Source: Atrichornis clamosus (taxonomy: Eukaryota > Chordata > Aves > Passeriformes > Menuridae). Taken from it: 64,000 bases of DNA. Under the pieces are notes generated by a model. That model ran no database searches, had not been told where the DNA came from, and worked only from the letters and a program-made list of their open reading frames with translations. Shown one piece after another: positions 35,752-47,700 of this stretch (its first letter is position 1; each line of letters begins with the position of its first letter). The DNA is taken from NCBI GenBank assembly GCA_013400975.1, contig WBMZ01009012.1, forward strand, positions 186,001-250,000, written 5' to 3'. Both the position numbers and the translations under genes were made by a program.

Positions 35752-38171
35752 GTAATTTCTGGAATTGTCTGGTTTGATTTGGAAGAAAAATGAGCAATGA
35801 CCATTAAGATGGAAGAGCCAAATATGACCAGTTCAACTTTACCTGTATCTGCATAGGGTGTGGAGGATTAGATTCCAACTTATCTTAGAGATGAGAAACA
35901 TGTCTATGGAAGTGAAACAGCCTTTGCACAGAAAACTGCAAAAGCACAAACAAAAATAAAATCCCTTTCTAAAACACCCTTAAATGACAGACCAAATGTA
36001 GCTGTGATGCAGATGATGTTCCCATCCTGAAATGGGCCTAGCCTGGAGGGCAACCAGCATGGCATGCCAGAGCAGAGGGGAAGCCATGCCTCAGGACTGC
36101 AGCCAGCCATCAGAGCAGCTCCAGTGACTGGAATCCTGCCTTACTCTTGGCAAAGCCAATTGTGTTTCCTGGTTTCATGGCTTAACCTGCAAGGTCAGAG
36201 CAGGCTCAGGCCTAAGGCGAGGTGTGGTTGGCGCTCCAGCACGAAGCAGATGTGCTGGTGCCCCGTGCAGACTCCCGTCCCAGGCAGCTTTTGGTGCCAG
36301 GACTTGTCGGAGAGACAGTGCTCAGGCAGGACACGAGGTCTCTAATCACACCGTCATGTCTCCCAGGATAGAGTCACTAACTGTGAAGGAATGCACTGCT
36401 CGCCAGTCCAACACCTCCTGTGTTTTCAGTGACCATGTGGTGTTAGGACACCATACGTGGAAAGTCGCAACTGCAAATAAGTCCCCAAATATACGAGCCC
36501 AGAACCTGCTGTCTTGGCAACTAACTCACTGCATAATTCAGGCCACAAATTTTCTCAAAAGATAAGCACTTCTGGCACATTAGTACACACAGAGATCACA
36601 AACAAAACCTGGGGGAAATGACACGTGCAGTAGTAATTTTACATGTTGCTGTTCAGGGGCATTGGTATCAAACAGCTTTTGACTATGTGTTTTAGGTTTT
36701 CATTTGGGTTTTTTGTTCACTTTTTTAGGTCATCCTAGGCAGGAACTTCATGATTTAGGATCTTAGAAAATACTTTCATCCACTTACTTTTCGATTTGAC
36801 ATATTTTCTATGCTCAAGGTTTTGCTACTACCATCAAATAGCAGACTTGCAGGAAATTACATTTCAGTCACCAACTATTCATTTATTGTGGTTAATGCTG
36901 TAATTTGTATTCGTGTTAGATTAAAACCCTTGCTGTGATTATCTCAAACATTCATCAGCTACAAGATTCCTCACTGTGAGGAACCATCTATCTTTCAACT
37001 GGACAATCCAGGAATAGTAATTTTCAACACTAATCGAAGAAATAGATACAATGTGGCTTATGTTCATAATAGAGACATAAGTGGCATTAAAAGTTTGTGC
37101 TTTACATTAAAATTCTAAACTCTTTACTCAGTCTGTCTAAGCAAGTCAGGTGCTTCCAAACCTCTGCATTTTGCTCAGGATTCCCTATGTAGAACAACAT
37201 ACCTCTGTATTTTCCAGCACCTATTAAGCTTGTATTGTGACCATGTTCCTCACACTATGGACAATTACTTCATGCAGTAAATCAAGGACTGCTGGAGTGC
37301 ACCAGACTTACAACACATGCACAGACCATCTGGGCAGGACATGTATATGAATTCCTCAAAATACGCATTGACAAAGTTTCCAGAGTGAAAAAAGGAGGAT
37401 ATGTCCAAGAAAACCCAGATGTATGATAGCTTTAACTGAGTCTAATCACAGGAGGAATTGTGGTGGGGCAGATTAGGTCACAGATGACCATAATTCTTAG
37501 AAAAAATACCTCACAAACCTCCAATAATCAGCTATGGCCTGTATGCAAAATCCAATCTCCTTTTCACTGGAAACAGAGAGAACACACTCCAGACATAAAA
37601 AATTATTCTCCCCTGACAAATTCCAAATCCTATTGGCTATGCATGGAAGCACTAGACCTACTTAAAAACAAAGGGACAAAAGAACAATAAAATAAATTTT
37701 TTTCCAATGTATTTTTCCTTAATATCATCCTTAAAAACAGCTGGATACAGGTTGTTAGCTTCTGCAAAAGCATCTATGTGAGATATACACCTATGAAATT
37801 CTCAGATAGAAATGTCATAAAATTAATCCAGAATTGCAAACATCTGGCACAATCATAAATAACTGTTTAAACAAACCCTTATACAGGGTACTAGACAAAC
37901 TTAGCAATGCTGATGCTCTGTCCATAGCAAGATGGGTTTAATTCAATTTAAGAATCTTCACAGACGATTGTATCTTTTTAATTAAATTAATTTAAAAGCC
38001 TATTATATTTTTAACTGGTGAAAATTTCATGCATAAGCCCAAGAATAAACAAACAAATAGAAAGATGCTAAGGAAGCAGGACAATAATATGCCTTTATGT
38101 GCAAGACAACTTGATTCATTAGAGTAGTGTGGCAGAAGTAAACTTTTAAAAGGGACTTAAATGTGGTCAGT

Positions 38172-38232
38172 CTAATCCAGATCCAAATCTAGTCTGGTTA
38201 CTACATTGTAATTGAGATCAGATTCTGATGCC
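38172..38232 (+). repeat. Possible relic of an ancient amniote repeat
   Basis: AATCCAGATCCAAATCTAGT and, 40 bases on, TTGAGATCAGATTCTGATGC resemble GATCCAAATCT- and GAGATCAGAATCTGG-type blocks of dispersed turtle/crocodilian/bird repeats. The copy is degraded, and the family is not assigned. Confidence 0.33.
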
Positions 38233-38461
38233 ACCAGCAAAAGCTGCAAATACTCTTCTGAATACCATTAGTTCACCCTTACATTTGTTGGCAGAGCTTC
38301 AGCAATATATTTTGGAACCTGGGATGCCTTCTTCCCTGGATTGCTTCTGGCTGCTCCTGCTGGTAGGGGTGCACTGCTGGCTGGATGATGTCTAAAGCAA
38401 AAGTAAACCCTGTCTTGCTGGGGCTCTGCCTGTGGGGACACTGGGCGGGGTCCAGTTGGGG

Positions 38462-38496
38462 AACAAAGTGATCAAAAAGGGAACAAAGTGATCAAA
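38462..38496 (+). repeat. Two-copy tandem repeat, 20-base period
   Basis: AACAAAGTGATCAAA occurs at 38462-38476 and again exactly at 38482-38496, with a GGG-containing spacer. It is a recent local duplication of one 20-base unit. A weaker partial unit (GGGAACAAATT) follows at about 38539. Confidence 0.9.
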
Positions 38497-40010
38497 GTTG
38501 TCTGCAGTACACCAAAGAAGAGGAAAAGTGACACCATTGGGAACAAATTCAGTTTGAAGGAGAAGAGGTGTGACTGTGCTTTTCTAATTCTGTCCAGGAC
38601 TCAGAAAGAGAGAGCCAGAAGAAAATAGCACTGGGGGAGTTATTTTCTCATGGTATCTCCAGCCAAAAGCAAGTTGTTACCAGAAGTCTTCTGAGACACA
38701 TTGAGTCAGGAACAGAAAAAGAAAAAAAGAACTCTGGAACTTAAGGCAAGATGTAGATGGCCTGAGGCACCCACATCCAGAGCTGTCTTCCAGAAAAACT
38801 CCACCCAGCAGCCACAGAGCCCTGGAAGTGCCAGCATCCGCAGGGCTCCGTGGAGTGCAGACGCAGGCCTCTCAACCCCCACGCCGAGCCACACAGTGTG
38901 GGCAAGCTTGGGCACAGGGACGAATCCCTGGCTACAGACTGTTAAACCTCCCAGGGACCAGGAAATATGAACTGGGAGGGTTTTGTCCACAGGCATCTGT
39001 GCTCTGAACAAAGCTACATCTCCACAGGCTGCTTCTCTCCTTTGCCAGCACAAGTACCATTTACCCCACTGGGGCTTTTCTCACATTTTATAGGCAAAAC
39101 AAAATGCTTGACATGGCGCCAATCCATGAAAGGGATGTCTCAACTCCCCTCCAGCCTTGAGTATTCCAGGGTGAGGATCTTCAGCTGACTGGACAGGTTG
39201 CTCACATTAGAGAGGGAGAAAATTATGGAACAAAGGTACCTGTGTTAGTACAGCTGCATCCTTAAAATACCATGTGAGCAGTAAACAGCACCCCTGCAAA
39301 AGCAGGCATGGCACCCTCAAAGGGTTATTTTAAGAGTGTACTTTCTCTGGGCCACATCCATACTTGGACTGCTCTCAGGATAATGGTCGTGAAACAGTAA
39401 TATGGAGGACGAGGCCTTGTACACACATTTAAACAAGTTCAGGCAGTACTTTTCCTGACATTCACACTGATCACAAATTTCTGGATATACTACATGTATA
39501 TAAATGTTTTTGTGCATGTAAGCATTTGTGTGTACGCATTTTAAGATATGAATATATGTATATATTTATTTAGATTGTGAAAAGTCTATTTCATGCTGCC
39601 TTAGCAGCACTTCAAAACCTCAAGCAGTGAGAATGGAAGCCTGCCTGTTTATGCAGGCTATTGTTAAATACAATTACTCCTTTAACTCATACCTCGCTTT
39701 TCATATAATACTGCAATATCCAGTCAAAGCACACGGCTGGTGGCTCAGCACTGTGTGTATGCAAGCAGGTGTCCCATCCATCTCTGGTATTGATACTAAC
39801 AGCAGCCCATGCAAGACTTGCAAACAGCAGTAAATAAGTTTGACACAGCTTTAGCAACACTTTGAGTTGTTTTGTTTTGTTTTAAAAAGGGAATTGAAAG
39901 CAGTACTAAATAAAATGAGAGGGGTCACAAGTCTGTGGCCAAAATGGAACAATAACCATAGTAAACTGTTGAGCAATAAGAAACAAGAAGAGTTTTTCTG
40001 GATTTTTTTT

Positions 40011-40036
40011 TGTTTATTTGTTTGTTTATTTGTTTT
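40011..40036 (+). repeat. (TGTTTATT)n / TTTG-rich microsatellite
   Basis: Alternating TTTG and TTTA units follow a T-run at 40003-40010. It is simple-sequence DNA. Confidence 0.88.
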
Positions 40037-43000
40037 CTACCCTCCTTGAATGTTTTCCACTTCATGTCACCCACTGGATTGTGGAAATTGATTCCTTCTG
40101 GATCTTTCCCAGTTATGTGTGCTGAGACACTGGCAGTCTTCAAGTTGGGCAAGCAGTTGTCGCTGATTCAGATTTCTCATTACTTCTGTGGGAATGCTAC
40201 TCATTCCCCTGTGATGGCCTGAACTCCTCCTGTGACAATGGGAGCTGTGAAAGAATAAAGAGCTCCAGCATCCACCCAGTGGTGTCCAGTGGCTTCTGAC
40301 CCATAAGATGTAAATGACATAGCAGTCTATACATTGCAGCTGTTACAAACCGCGCCTCACGGCAGAAAGGGCAGTGATGGCTCCACTTTTCCTTCAAAAT
40401 GTTAGTGCCTGTTTTCCAGACTGGCTGAGCTACAAAATGTCAGCCATTTTTGCCACTATATCTGGCAACAAAGTCCAGACCTACCTCATGGCCAACTCTG
40501 TACTGAGGAACAACGCAGCCAACCACCGAGCACAGCAGCATTTTGAAACCGTGCATTGAAGTGTCAAAACCAGGGTTAGAATCTCATTATTTCAAACACA
40601 CTTTTGTTCTCTCACCCCACTGATATCTCATAGATTGTTACTCAGGTGACTTTCCTTTAGCACTGGCAGCTAATAAAGGTTTTGGACCACTGTAAGGTCA
40701 ACGAGTAGTTCTGCCTGCAAACTGAGTCCAGGGAGATCAGGAAACTGGCACCCAGGCAGATGGAAGTCACAAGGCAAAACCTTCTCCTATATCCTTGTCC
40801 TAGAGAGGAAGGAACTTTCTCTGATCACCTGCAATACATGCAAGGATCTTCAAGTTGTCATAAAGCCATAGACTTATCAAGAAGAAACTGTTGTTGGTTG
40901 GATGAGGCTGACAATCATTCCTCTTTAATGGAAGAAATCTCAATGCATGCATGACCTTTAGTAGAGCTACTGAAATGACTGTGAAATGTTTAAATAAAAG
41001 CAGAATTTGCTCTAAATTGTCAGTAGCTTACGAATATCAATAGCGTCTCAGTGGGTTAAGGGAAAAATGCATTACAGGTGGCTTTCTAATTGAGCAGAGA
41101 AAATTTTGGAAATTTAATCAACACATTTAGCCTGCACATGAACAATTCATTTCACAGATGTTTTGCTAAGAGGCCCACAGGCCTTATGTTGAGGAAAAGC
41201 TCCATTCAGCAATCTCTATTTTTACTCACATTGTTGAGTGGAGGGAAAATAGATGCCTCAATTGACAGTCGAGGTCCCATTTTGCCACACATGTGAAGCA
41301 GCTACCAGTCCAACCCAGTGCACTTACAAACTGAGCACATAACGCAAGGGTAGGTGCCTAAAAGGAACAGGAGGAACACAAGATGACAGAAAAATTATTA
41401 AGTTTAATATGATAGACATAGCCACTCCTAGCCCTTCTCAGATCCTTTGTGGATCTTCTCAGACCATAAAGTTTGAAGAAGTCCTCCGTGAATGTATTAG
41501 ATACACAGTGTTTACACTCTGAAGCCCACGATGAGTCCTTTTTGGGGGGAAAAAAATCTGTTATTTATTTTTTTGGTGTAGCATTTCATTAGCTGTTATG
41601 AAAGAAAAAAACTTTCTGCAAAGTGGAAAGAAAAAGCATCATTTCTGAACACAAAATATCCATGTGAGATGTTTTTGTTTGTTCCTCCAGTGCAAGCCAA
41701 ATCTTAATCTGCTCATTTTTATTAGTGTTATTGGTGCATCAGGAAAAAAGTAAGCAACCAGAGAGTGTTCTTTAGACAGATAATAAAATCCCTCATTCTC
41801 AAAATCGAAAACAGATTGCTTCATGACTGAAAAAAAATGGTCTCATCGTAGGCATTGTTTTACAAGGCGAAAAGACTCTACTCATTTGTAAAATGAGGAA
41901 CTTTCACAAAGAGTGAAAACCAAAAGTGCTGACAAAAGAGAGGAAGAATCTTACCACAGTGTGATGTGAAGAAAAGAGACTAAAAAAATCCAAACCTATA
42001 CACTTTCAATCCTGGGCACACATGGACATCACTTTTTGATGTGATTCAAATATTTTAAGGGAAAAAACTAGGATTCTTTTCCTGTCAAGGTGGCTTACAC
42101 CAGGTTCACATGGGCAATATATGTGTAGGCCCAGAAGTGTTTCTGCCACCTTCTGCTTTAGATGTTTAAATCTGATTAGTTCTTCCATTAAGGAAAATTA
42201 ACCCCATTTTAAAATTGCAAAATGCATAAAGGTAGAATACGCAGAAGCATTTTTTGTTATTGATGGCCTTTCTTCTGTCCCCTTCCTTGCTGTTCCACTT
42301 ACAGGAAAGATTTGAGGTTTACATTACTCAAACACTGTACTTTGACTGTAAAAATGGTTCTGTTTTTTCAGTGGGAATTTCAGGGAATTATTAGCATTAC
42401 TGTAATATCTATACATAATTACAATATAAAGAAGAACAGTTTTCTCTTTAAAATTTTCCTATGTCTTCCACACTGAGAGGAAATGACCAAAAAGACATTA
42501 TGACTCTATTATGTGTAACATCATTTTTAGTCAAGAAAAAGAAGGAATGATGAGTCTAAAAATCCTCAAAAATAAACCAACATACATAGCACAAGTGAGG
42601 AATTTTGCCCAAGCTGTTATATTCCCTTAACTCTTTTAGAACTAGATGGAAAACAAAAGGCGTCAATTTTTTCTACTTTGGCTTCTAATTAGGAAAGTAA
42701 TAACTTTCTACCTAGAAAAATAAGTAACTCTGTGCTTCCTCAACACTGTGCTGTTTTGAAGAACATCTTCTAAACACCTTGTGTCTTCATTGTATCTTTG
42801 TTGCAAACCAAGACAATGATCTAATGCTTAGTCAAGAAGAGATCTTCCTGGTCCGGGACCTCCTGGTGTGTATCACACAAAGGCTTGATGAGCAAAGTCT
42901 CACATGTTTGTTGCAGACCGTGTTGACCGCCTTAAATTGACACCAGAAGAGATGCGTCCTTCTCCCGACAACAAACTGTTGAAACACCAAACTTTTTAAT

Positions 43001-43118
43001 GAAACCAGAAGGCTCAAAGAGCATATTGCCAGAAAGACATATTTCATCAACCACGTATTATAGTCAGAGAAGGCAGAAAACTCAGCAGTGAGTCAGGAAG
43101 GATGGTTATTTCAGATTT

Positions 43119-43132
43119 TAGTAGTAGTAGTA
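43119..43132 (+). repeat. (TAG)n microsatellite
   Basis: About four TAG units lie in AT-rich sequence. A related AGT/ATC pair lies 130 bases downstream. Confidence 0.8.
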
Positions 43133-43260
43133 ATCACTATAGTCATCTTTAAGGCAAAGAAAAGGACAAACTGAGTAAAGGACTTCTCTCTAGAAGGTAA
43201 ATATAGAAAGATGATCTCTTTTACAGCGTTTTCCAGACAATGATAACAAAATATTTTTAA

Positions 43261-43287
43261 AGTAGTAGTAATCATCATCATCATCAC
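43261..43287 (+). repeat. (AGT)3 followed by (ATC)6-type microsatellite
   Basis: Three AGT units are followed directly by about five to six ATC units ending in ACCAT. It is a compound trinucleotide repeat. Confidence 0.85.
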
Positions 43288-44279
43288 CATGAAAAATACG
43301 TGAACAGTTAGCTACCTCATCCAAACAAATAGGATGAAGAACTGGTACAGTTTCTTAAACAGCTATACTCTAATTTTCATTTAGCAGGGAAAAAGCAGTA
43401 GCAGTAGGGATATAGAAAAGTACTCACAGCTCTTCACCTGATGGACCGCAATAGTTGCAGTGGATGTTGTAGGTATTACGACAAGAGAGGAGAGCCGAAA
43501 GGAAATATAACAGAAATTGGAATGTTGTTGCTTTGGGAAGGATTTTGGGAGAAGGCCACACGGGTGTTTAAGACAAAAATTCAAAACTGTCTTTGAGCTG
43601 AAGGAAGAGCCACAAAATGGCCACAAACCTCAGTCGTAAAGACATGGTGATATTAAGTTGTGAAGAGTCTTCAAAATAAAGAGATAAAACATTTATTTAG
43701 CACAGAGCTCGACTGGGACAGGGTTTGTATTAAAAAATATACCTTTTTTGGTCTTTTCTTCTTTATCTCATATTGTGTGATTCTTGATTTCTCCAATAAC
43801 TGTTTAGCTGCCTTTCTCTTACTTTATTTTATTTTAGATAATGACTTAAAATTAGAGCTGTTGAATACAAGTACTAGTTGGGGAGCATCAAGGGGACTGA
43901 AATTCAGATCGGTTTAAATACAAATAAAGCTCCAGTGGAAACTGTTTTTCCCAGATCTGTGAAAAATAAATGCAGCTAATCAGGCACTGAGATGTGAAAA
44001 GATACCTGCTCATTGAAGTTCAAAAAGTGTTTGCTATGTTTGTTACTGAATGTATTGATTCATTATGATGTGAACGATATTTAGTTAATTGTACCTCTGA
44101 AATATTCTGTACCAAGTTTGACAATGCGGATAATAATATTCAGTGTTTTCTTTCTTCTCATTAAATTAAGGCTTGCTTTTCTATCTGAGACCTTAAAATT
44201 TTGAAAGCAGTGGAGTAGAAAGGTCTATGGGCAGTCTGGCTAGACCTTAACAAAGCTGTGAATCTGTCTGTTCATTTTC

Positions 44280-44706
44280 ATAGAATCATAGAATGGTTTG
44301 GGTTGGAAGGGACCTTAAAAATCACCTAGCTCCAATCCCCCTGCCATGGGCACGGACACCTTCCATTAGACCAGGTTGCTCAAGGCACCATCCAACAAAG
44401 CCTTGGACACTTCCCTGAATGAGGCATCCACAATGTCTCTGGGCAACCTGTTACAGTGCCTCACCACCCTAAAATTTCTTCCTAATATCTAAATTAAACC
44501 TTCCCTGTTTCAGTTTGAAGACATTCTCTCTTGTCCTATCACTACATGCCCTTGCAAAGTCTCTCCCCATCTTTCTTGCAGGCTCCATTCAGGTACTGGA
44601 AAGCCACAGTTAGGCACCCCAGAGGCTTTTCTTCTCCAGGCTGAACAATCCCAATAATTCTTCAGTCTTTCTTCACAGGATAGGTGTTCCATCGCTCTAA
44701 TCACTT
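44280..44706 (-). mobile_element. CR1 LINE 3'-end fragment (younger-looking)
   Basis: It starts with two copies of the reversed CR1 terminal repeat (CATAGAATCATAGAATGG). It then has the GGTTGGAAGGGACCTTAAAA block, a CCCCCTGCCATGGGCACGGACACC block, a CTGGGCAACCTGTTACAGTGCC block, a TTTCTTCCTAATATCTAAATT block, a TCTTGTCCTATCACTACATGCC block, and a TTCTCCAGGCTGAACAATCCC block. The order matches the plus-oriented copy at 9207 read in reverse, so both belong to closely related CR1 subfamilies. It is 5'-truncated with no intact ORF. The minus open frame at 44510-44704 lies within it. Confidence 0.97.
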
Positions 44707-47700
44707 TCTATGACTCCATCAGCTGATGTCTTCTGACAGCTATGCAACAACAGTGGAAATGCAGAGTTGAATTTTCAGTTGCCCATGGGTTATAGTACAC
44801 TTTGAAAGAAGTATTAAACTCCAAGTGTAGCCAAGATGTCCTTATGTATCCGTATGAGCAGGTGATGCTTGTCAGGTCCTTCCTTTGAGGCATAGTGATG
44901 ACTCCTGTTAAAACTTCTATGAGTACAGGTACAGCTGCAATCCTTGATGAGTCTAGGATATGGACTTCTCATTGAAATCTGCTTAAAGAAGTGTGCTGTA
45001 CTTTATGGAAGGAGAAAAGACTGAATCAACAGCAACTTTCAAGAGAAGTGGGATGCAGTGAGACATTAAATAATGATAGTGGCAGCAATTTGAGAAGTCT
45101 GGAGGAGTCTGTAAGCAATTAAAACAGAGATTTTTCTTTTGCAAGGTGTTTGTTAACAGAGAGCCCCAGTTTTAACTTCCCTTATCTGACACACATAACA
45201 CAGGATGACAAGTAAAATTTAAATTTGCTGTGTGAATGTACAATTGCCTTGATCCATAGACATCCCATTAGTGTACAGCAATGGCTAATGATGCATTGCA
45301 TCTCACTGAAAAATGCCTCTAATGGTTCTGTTTTAAGAGCTGTTGTGAGACAGCTCAAACACAGAGCTCCCACATGCAAGTAGGCTTGCCTTTAGTGTAT
45401 GCCTCAGTACATTTAGGTTTAGTGATTACAACATCCTGAAACTAAAATGATAGGCTAATTAGGAGCCGGAATGAACTTCCCGAGTCACTGGGTTCATCAT
45501 CTCCTGGCTTTACTGGAACCTTTATATAATGTCTCTATAAAGCAATGGAGCTTCAGCTGAAAGTTACTCAGTTTTTGCTGGTCCTCCCACACAAAGGCTG
45601 TTCCCTTGCCTTGATGGTCAAGACTTTTCTTCTCTTTTCTTGCACAATTTCAGATCCCCTTTATACCCATTTGTTTCTGTGCCAGTACTGGACTTTGATA
45701 TATATAGCTCTATCCCCTTTCCATTTTTAACTTGTTTGATTTATTTCTGGAAAGCAATTATATCCCTTTATAGCTTTCATTTTGTTAGGCTAAGATAGAT
45801 AGACTTTCCTAATCTCCTACTCCTGGAAGACAGTCTTCTCTTCCCCTAACCCTCTCTGTACCTTCTGTGTATCTGCTTCTCTTTGAAGCAGATCTTGATC
45901 AGGAGATCAAGCCTCAGCACCAAGCCCCTCAGGAACTGCCCACGTTTGTATTTTTTCCTTTGCAACCCCAGGAATGGTTACTCCTCCCCCTCCTTCTTTC
46001 CCTAGCCTCCTTGTATGTATCAGCATCTCTATGTTATGAGCCATGCTGCAGGACTCATTGCTTTGATGAAGTCCAGAGGGATTGTACCAGCTGTAGTACT
46101 TTTCTCTGGAAAGTCAATATTATATCAGAGACAAATATGTATGGGATAATACAGCAATGCAACATTTGTATTTCATCCCCTTTTCAGCATCCCTGGTTGT
46201 TCCTAGTGCTCAACTGTTAGTCCTTCAAATTAAGACTTATGTAAATACTGCCTGCAAAAAAAATTCAGTGGCTACACCTGTTTAGCAAAACTAATCAGAG
46301 TGGTGGGCAAGAATTACTCTGGCTCAAAAATTTTGATAGCTTTAATATGTTGCAAAAAAATGAAGGCTTCCCGAAAACTCTCTATTTTTTTTTTAATTCA
46401 GAACAGACTTTACATTTACAGGAAACCACTTCTAAAATTCACCAGATTGCAATATTTTCCGTGTCAGCTATTTAAAGGGTTCCCAAGAGCTTTCCTTTTT
46501 TTTGCCTACCCTCCAAGCTTCCTTCTCCCAGTTCAGCCTGGAATTCCATAGTAGTCGAGCTGATCCAATTTTTGCTCAAACCACTTTCACCACTGGCAGT
46601 CACTAGCTTCATACGAAATAACTTTGTGAAGTTGACAAAAACTGGAATTTGATCTTGTATGCAGGTCCGTGCTTTCCAAACACATTCTGGTAAAACTAGG
46701 AAGAGATTGCATCATTAAAGCCTGCAGTCAATTCAAAAGACTTTTCTCAGCTCTCCACCACACTTTGTGACTTTGCAAAGAAGCGTTCAGAAATTTCACA
46801 CACGGCACAGACCACAGTTGCCCATTTCCTTCATCATCATTGGGTGGAATTAAAAACTTTTGGCCAAGCTGCCTAATAGGCAGCTGCTTGCAATTAGATG
46901 GAGCATTACATCCATTTCTTAACAAACTTCACAACCGGATAACTACAGTATGAGCAACATACCGTGAAAATTTGCCAGCATGTTTAACTTCTCTGCATTT
47001 CTGGTGGTTTCTGTACCTTGCCCTCATTTTTCCAGCCTGCTCACATGCTCTCTGACTCTTAGCTTTCCCACCCTGTCGCAATATGGCTGCTCAAAAATTT
47101 AAGCAAGACTTTTGTCAGACTTTACGTAGATGTGCAGCTCTGCGGCAGGACATAGGTTGCAAAATTAATGCATTTGATCTTTCTAAAATTAGCATTAGTG
47201 CCTGAACAGAAAGCCAGTGATAGCATGTTTTTTATATGCTGCACTTTCATTTCCCCTGCTAAACTGAGGTTAAGTACCACTCATCTTGCTCACACGAATA
47301 GTCTGACTGACGTGGCTTTGTGCAGAAAATTAAGAAATCATTTTCACTGTTTCTTTCAAGAGCAGAAATAAAATGAATGGTGCTTCTGAAGGAGCAACTG
47401 CATTTTCTACTCCTTAAAAAAATACATCTCAAATTAAGAGACAGAATATGTCTTTTCTCAAAGCCTATGTACTAGAAAGCACATCTAAGTTCAAAAGCTA
47501 TAAATTCTGCAAATATATGGATACTAAAAAATAAATTAATAGAATTTATGCTTCACATTAGTTATTCAGCTCTCTGGAAGGCTCCAATATCCATAGATAT
47601 ATCAAGAACCATAATATTAACACAACTGGTCTTAAGGCAAATTCAAAGAGCAATAAAATGAGCACTACTGTGCTCAACCTGGACTAAAACATTTGCTGAA

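Larger units (their letters stand above)
35752..44279. other. Unannotated non-coding stretch
   Basis: GC-richer patches at about 36050-36430 and 38740-39060 carry open frames up to 115 codons on both strands, without recognisable domains. Small repeats lie at 38462-38496, 40011-40036, 43119-43132 and 43261-43287 and are listed separately. There is a possible repeat relic at 38172-38232. No gene is supported. Confidence 0.6.

Noticed and set aside
38706..39053. 115-codon minus-strand frame in a GC-rich patch
   Set aside because: A plus-strand frame overlaps it almost completely. GC-rich composition with few stops explains both.
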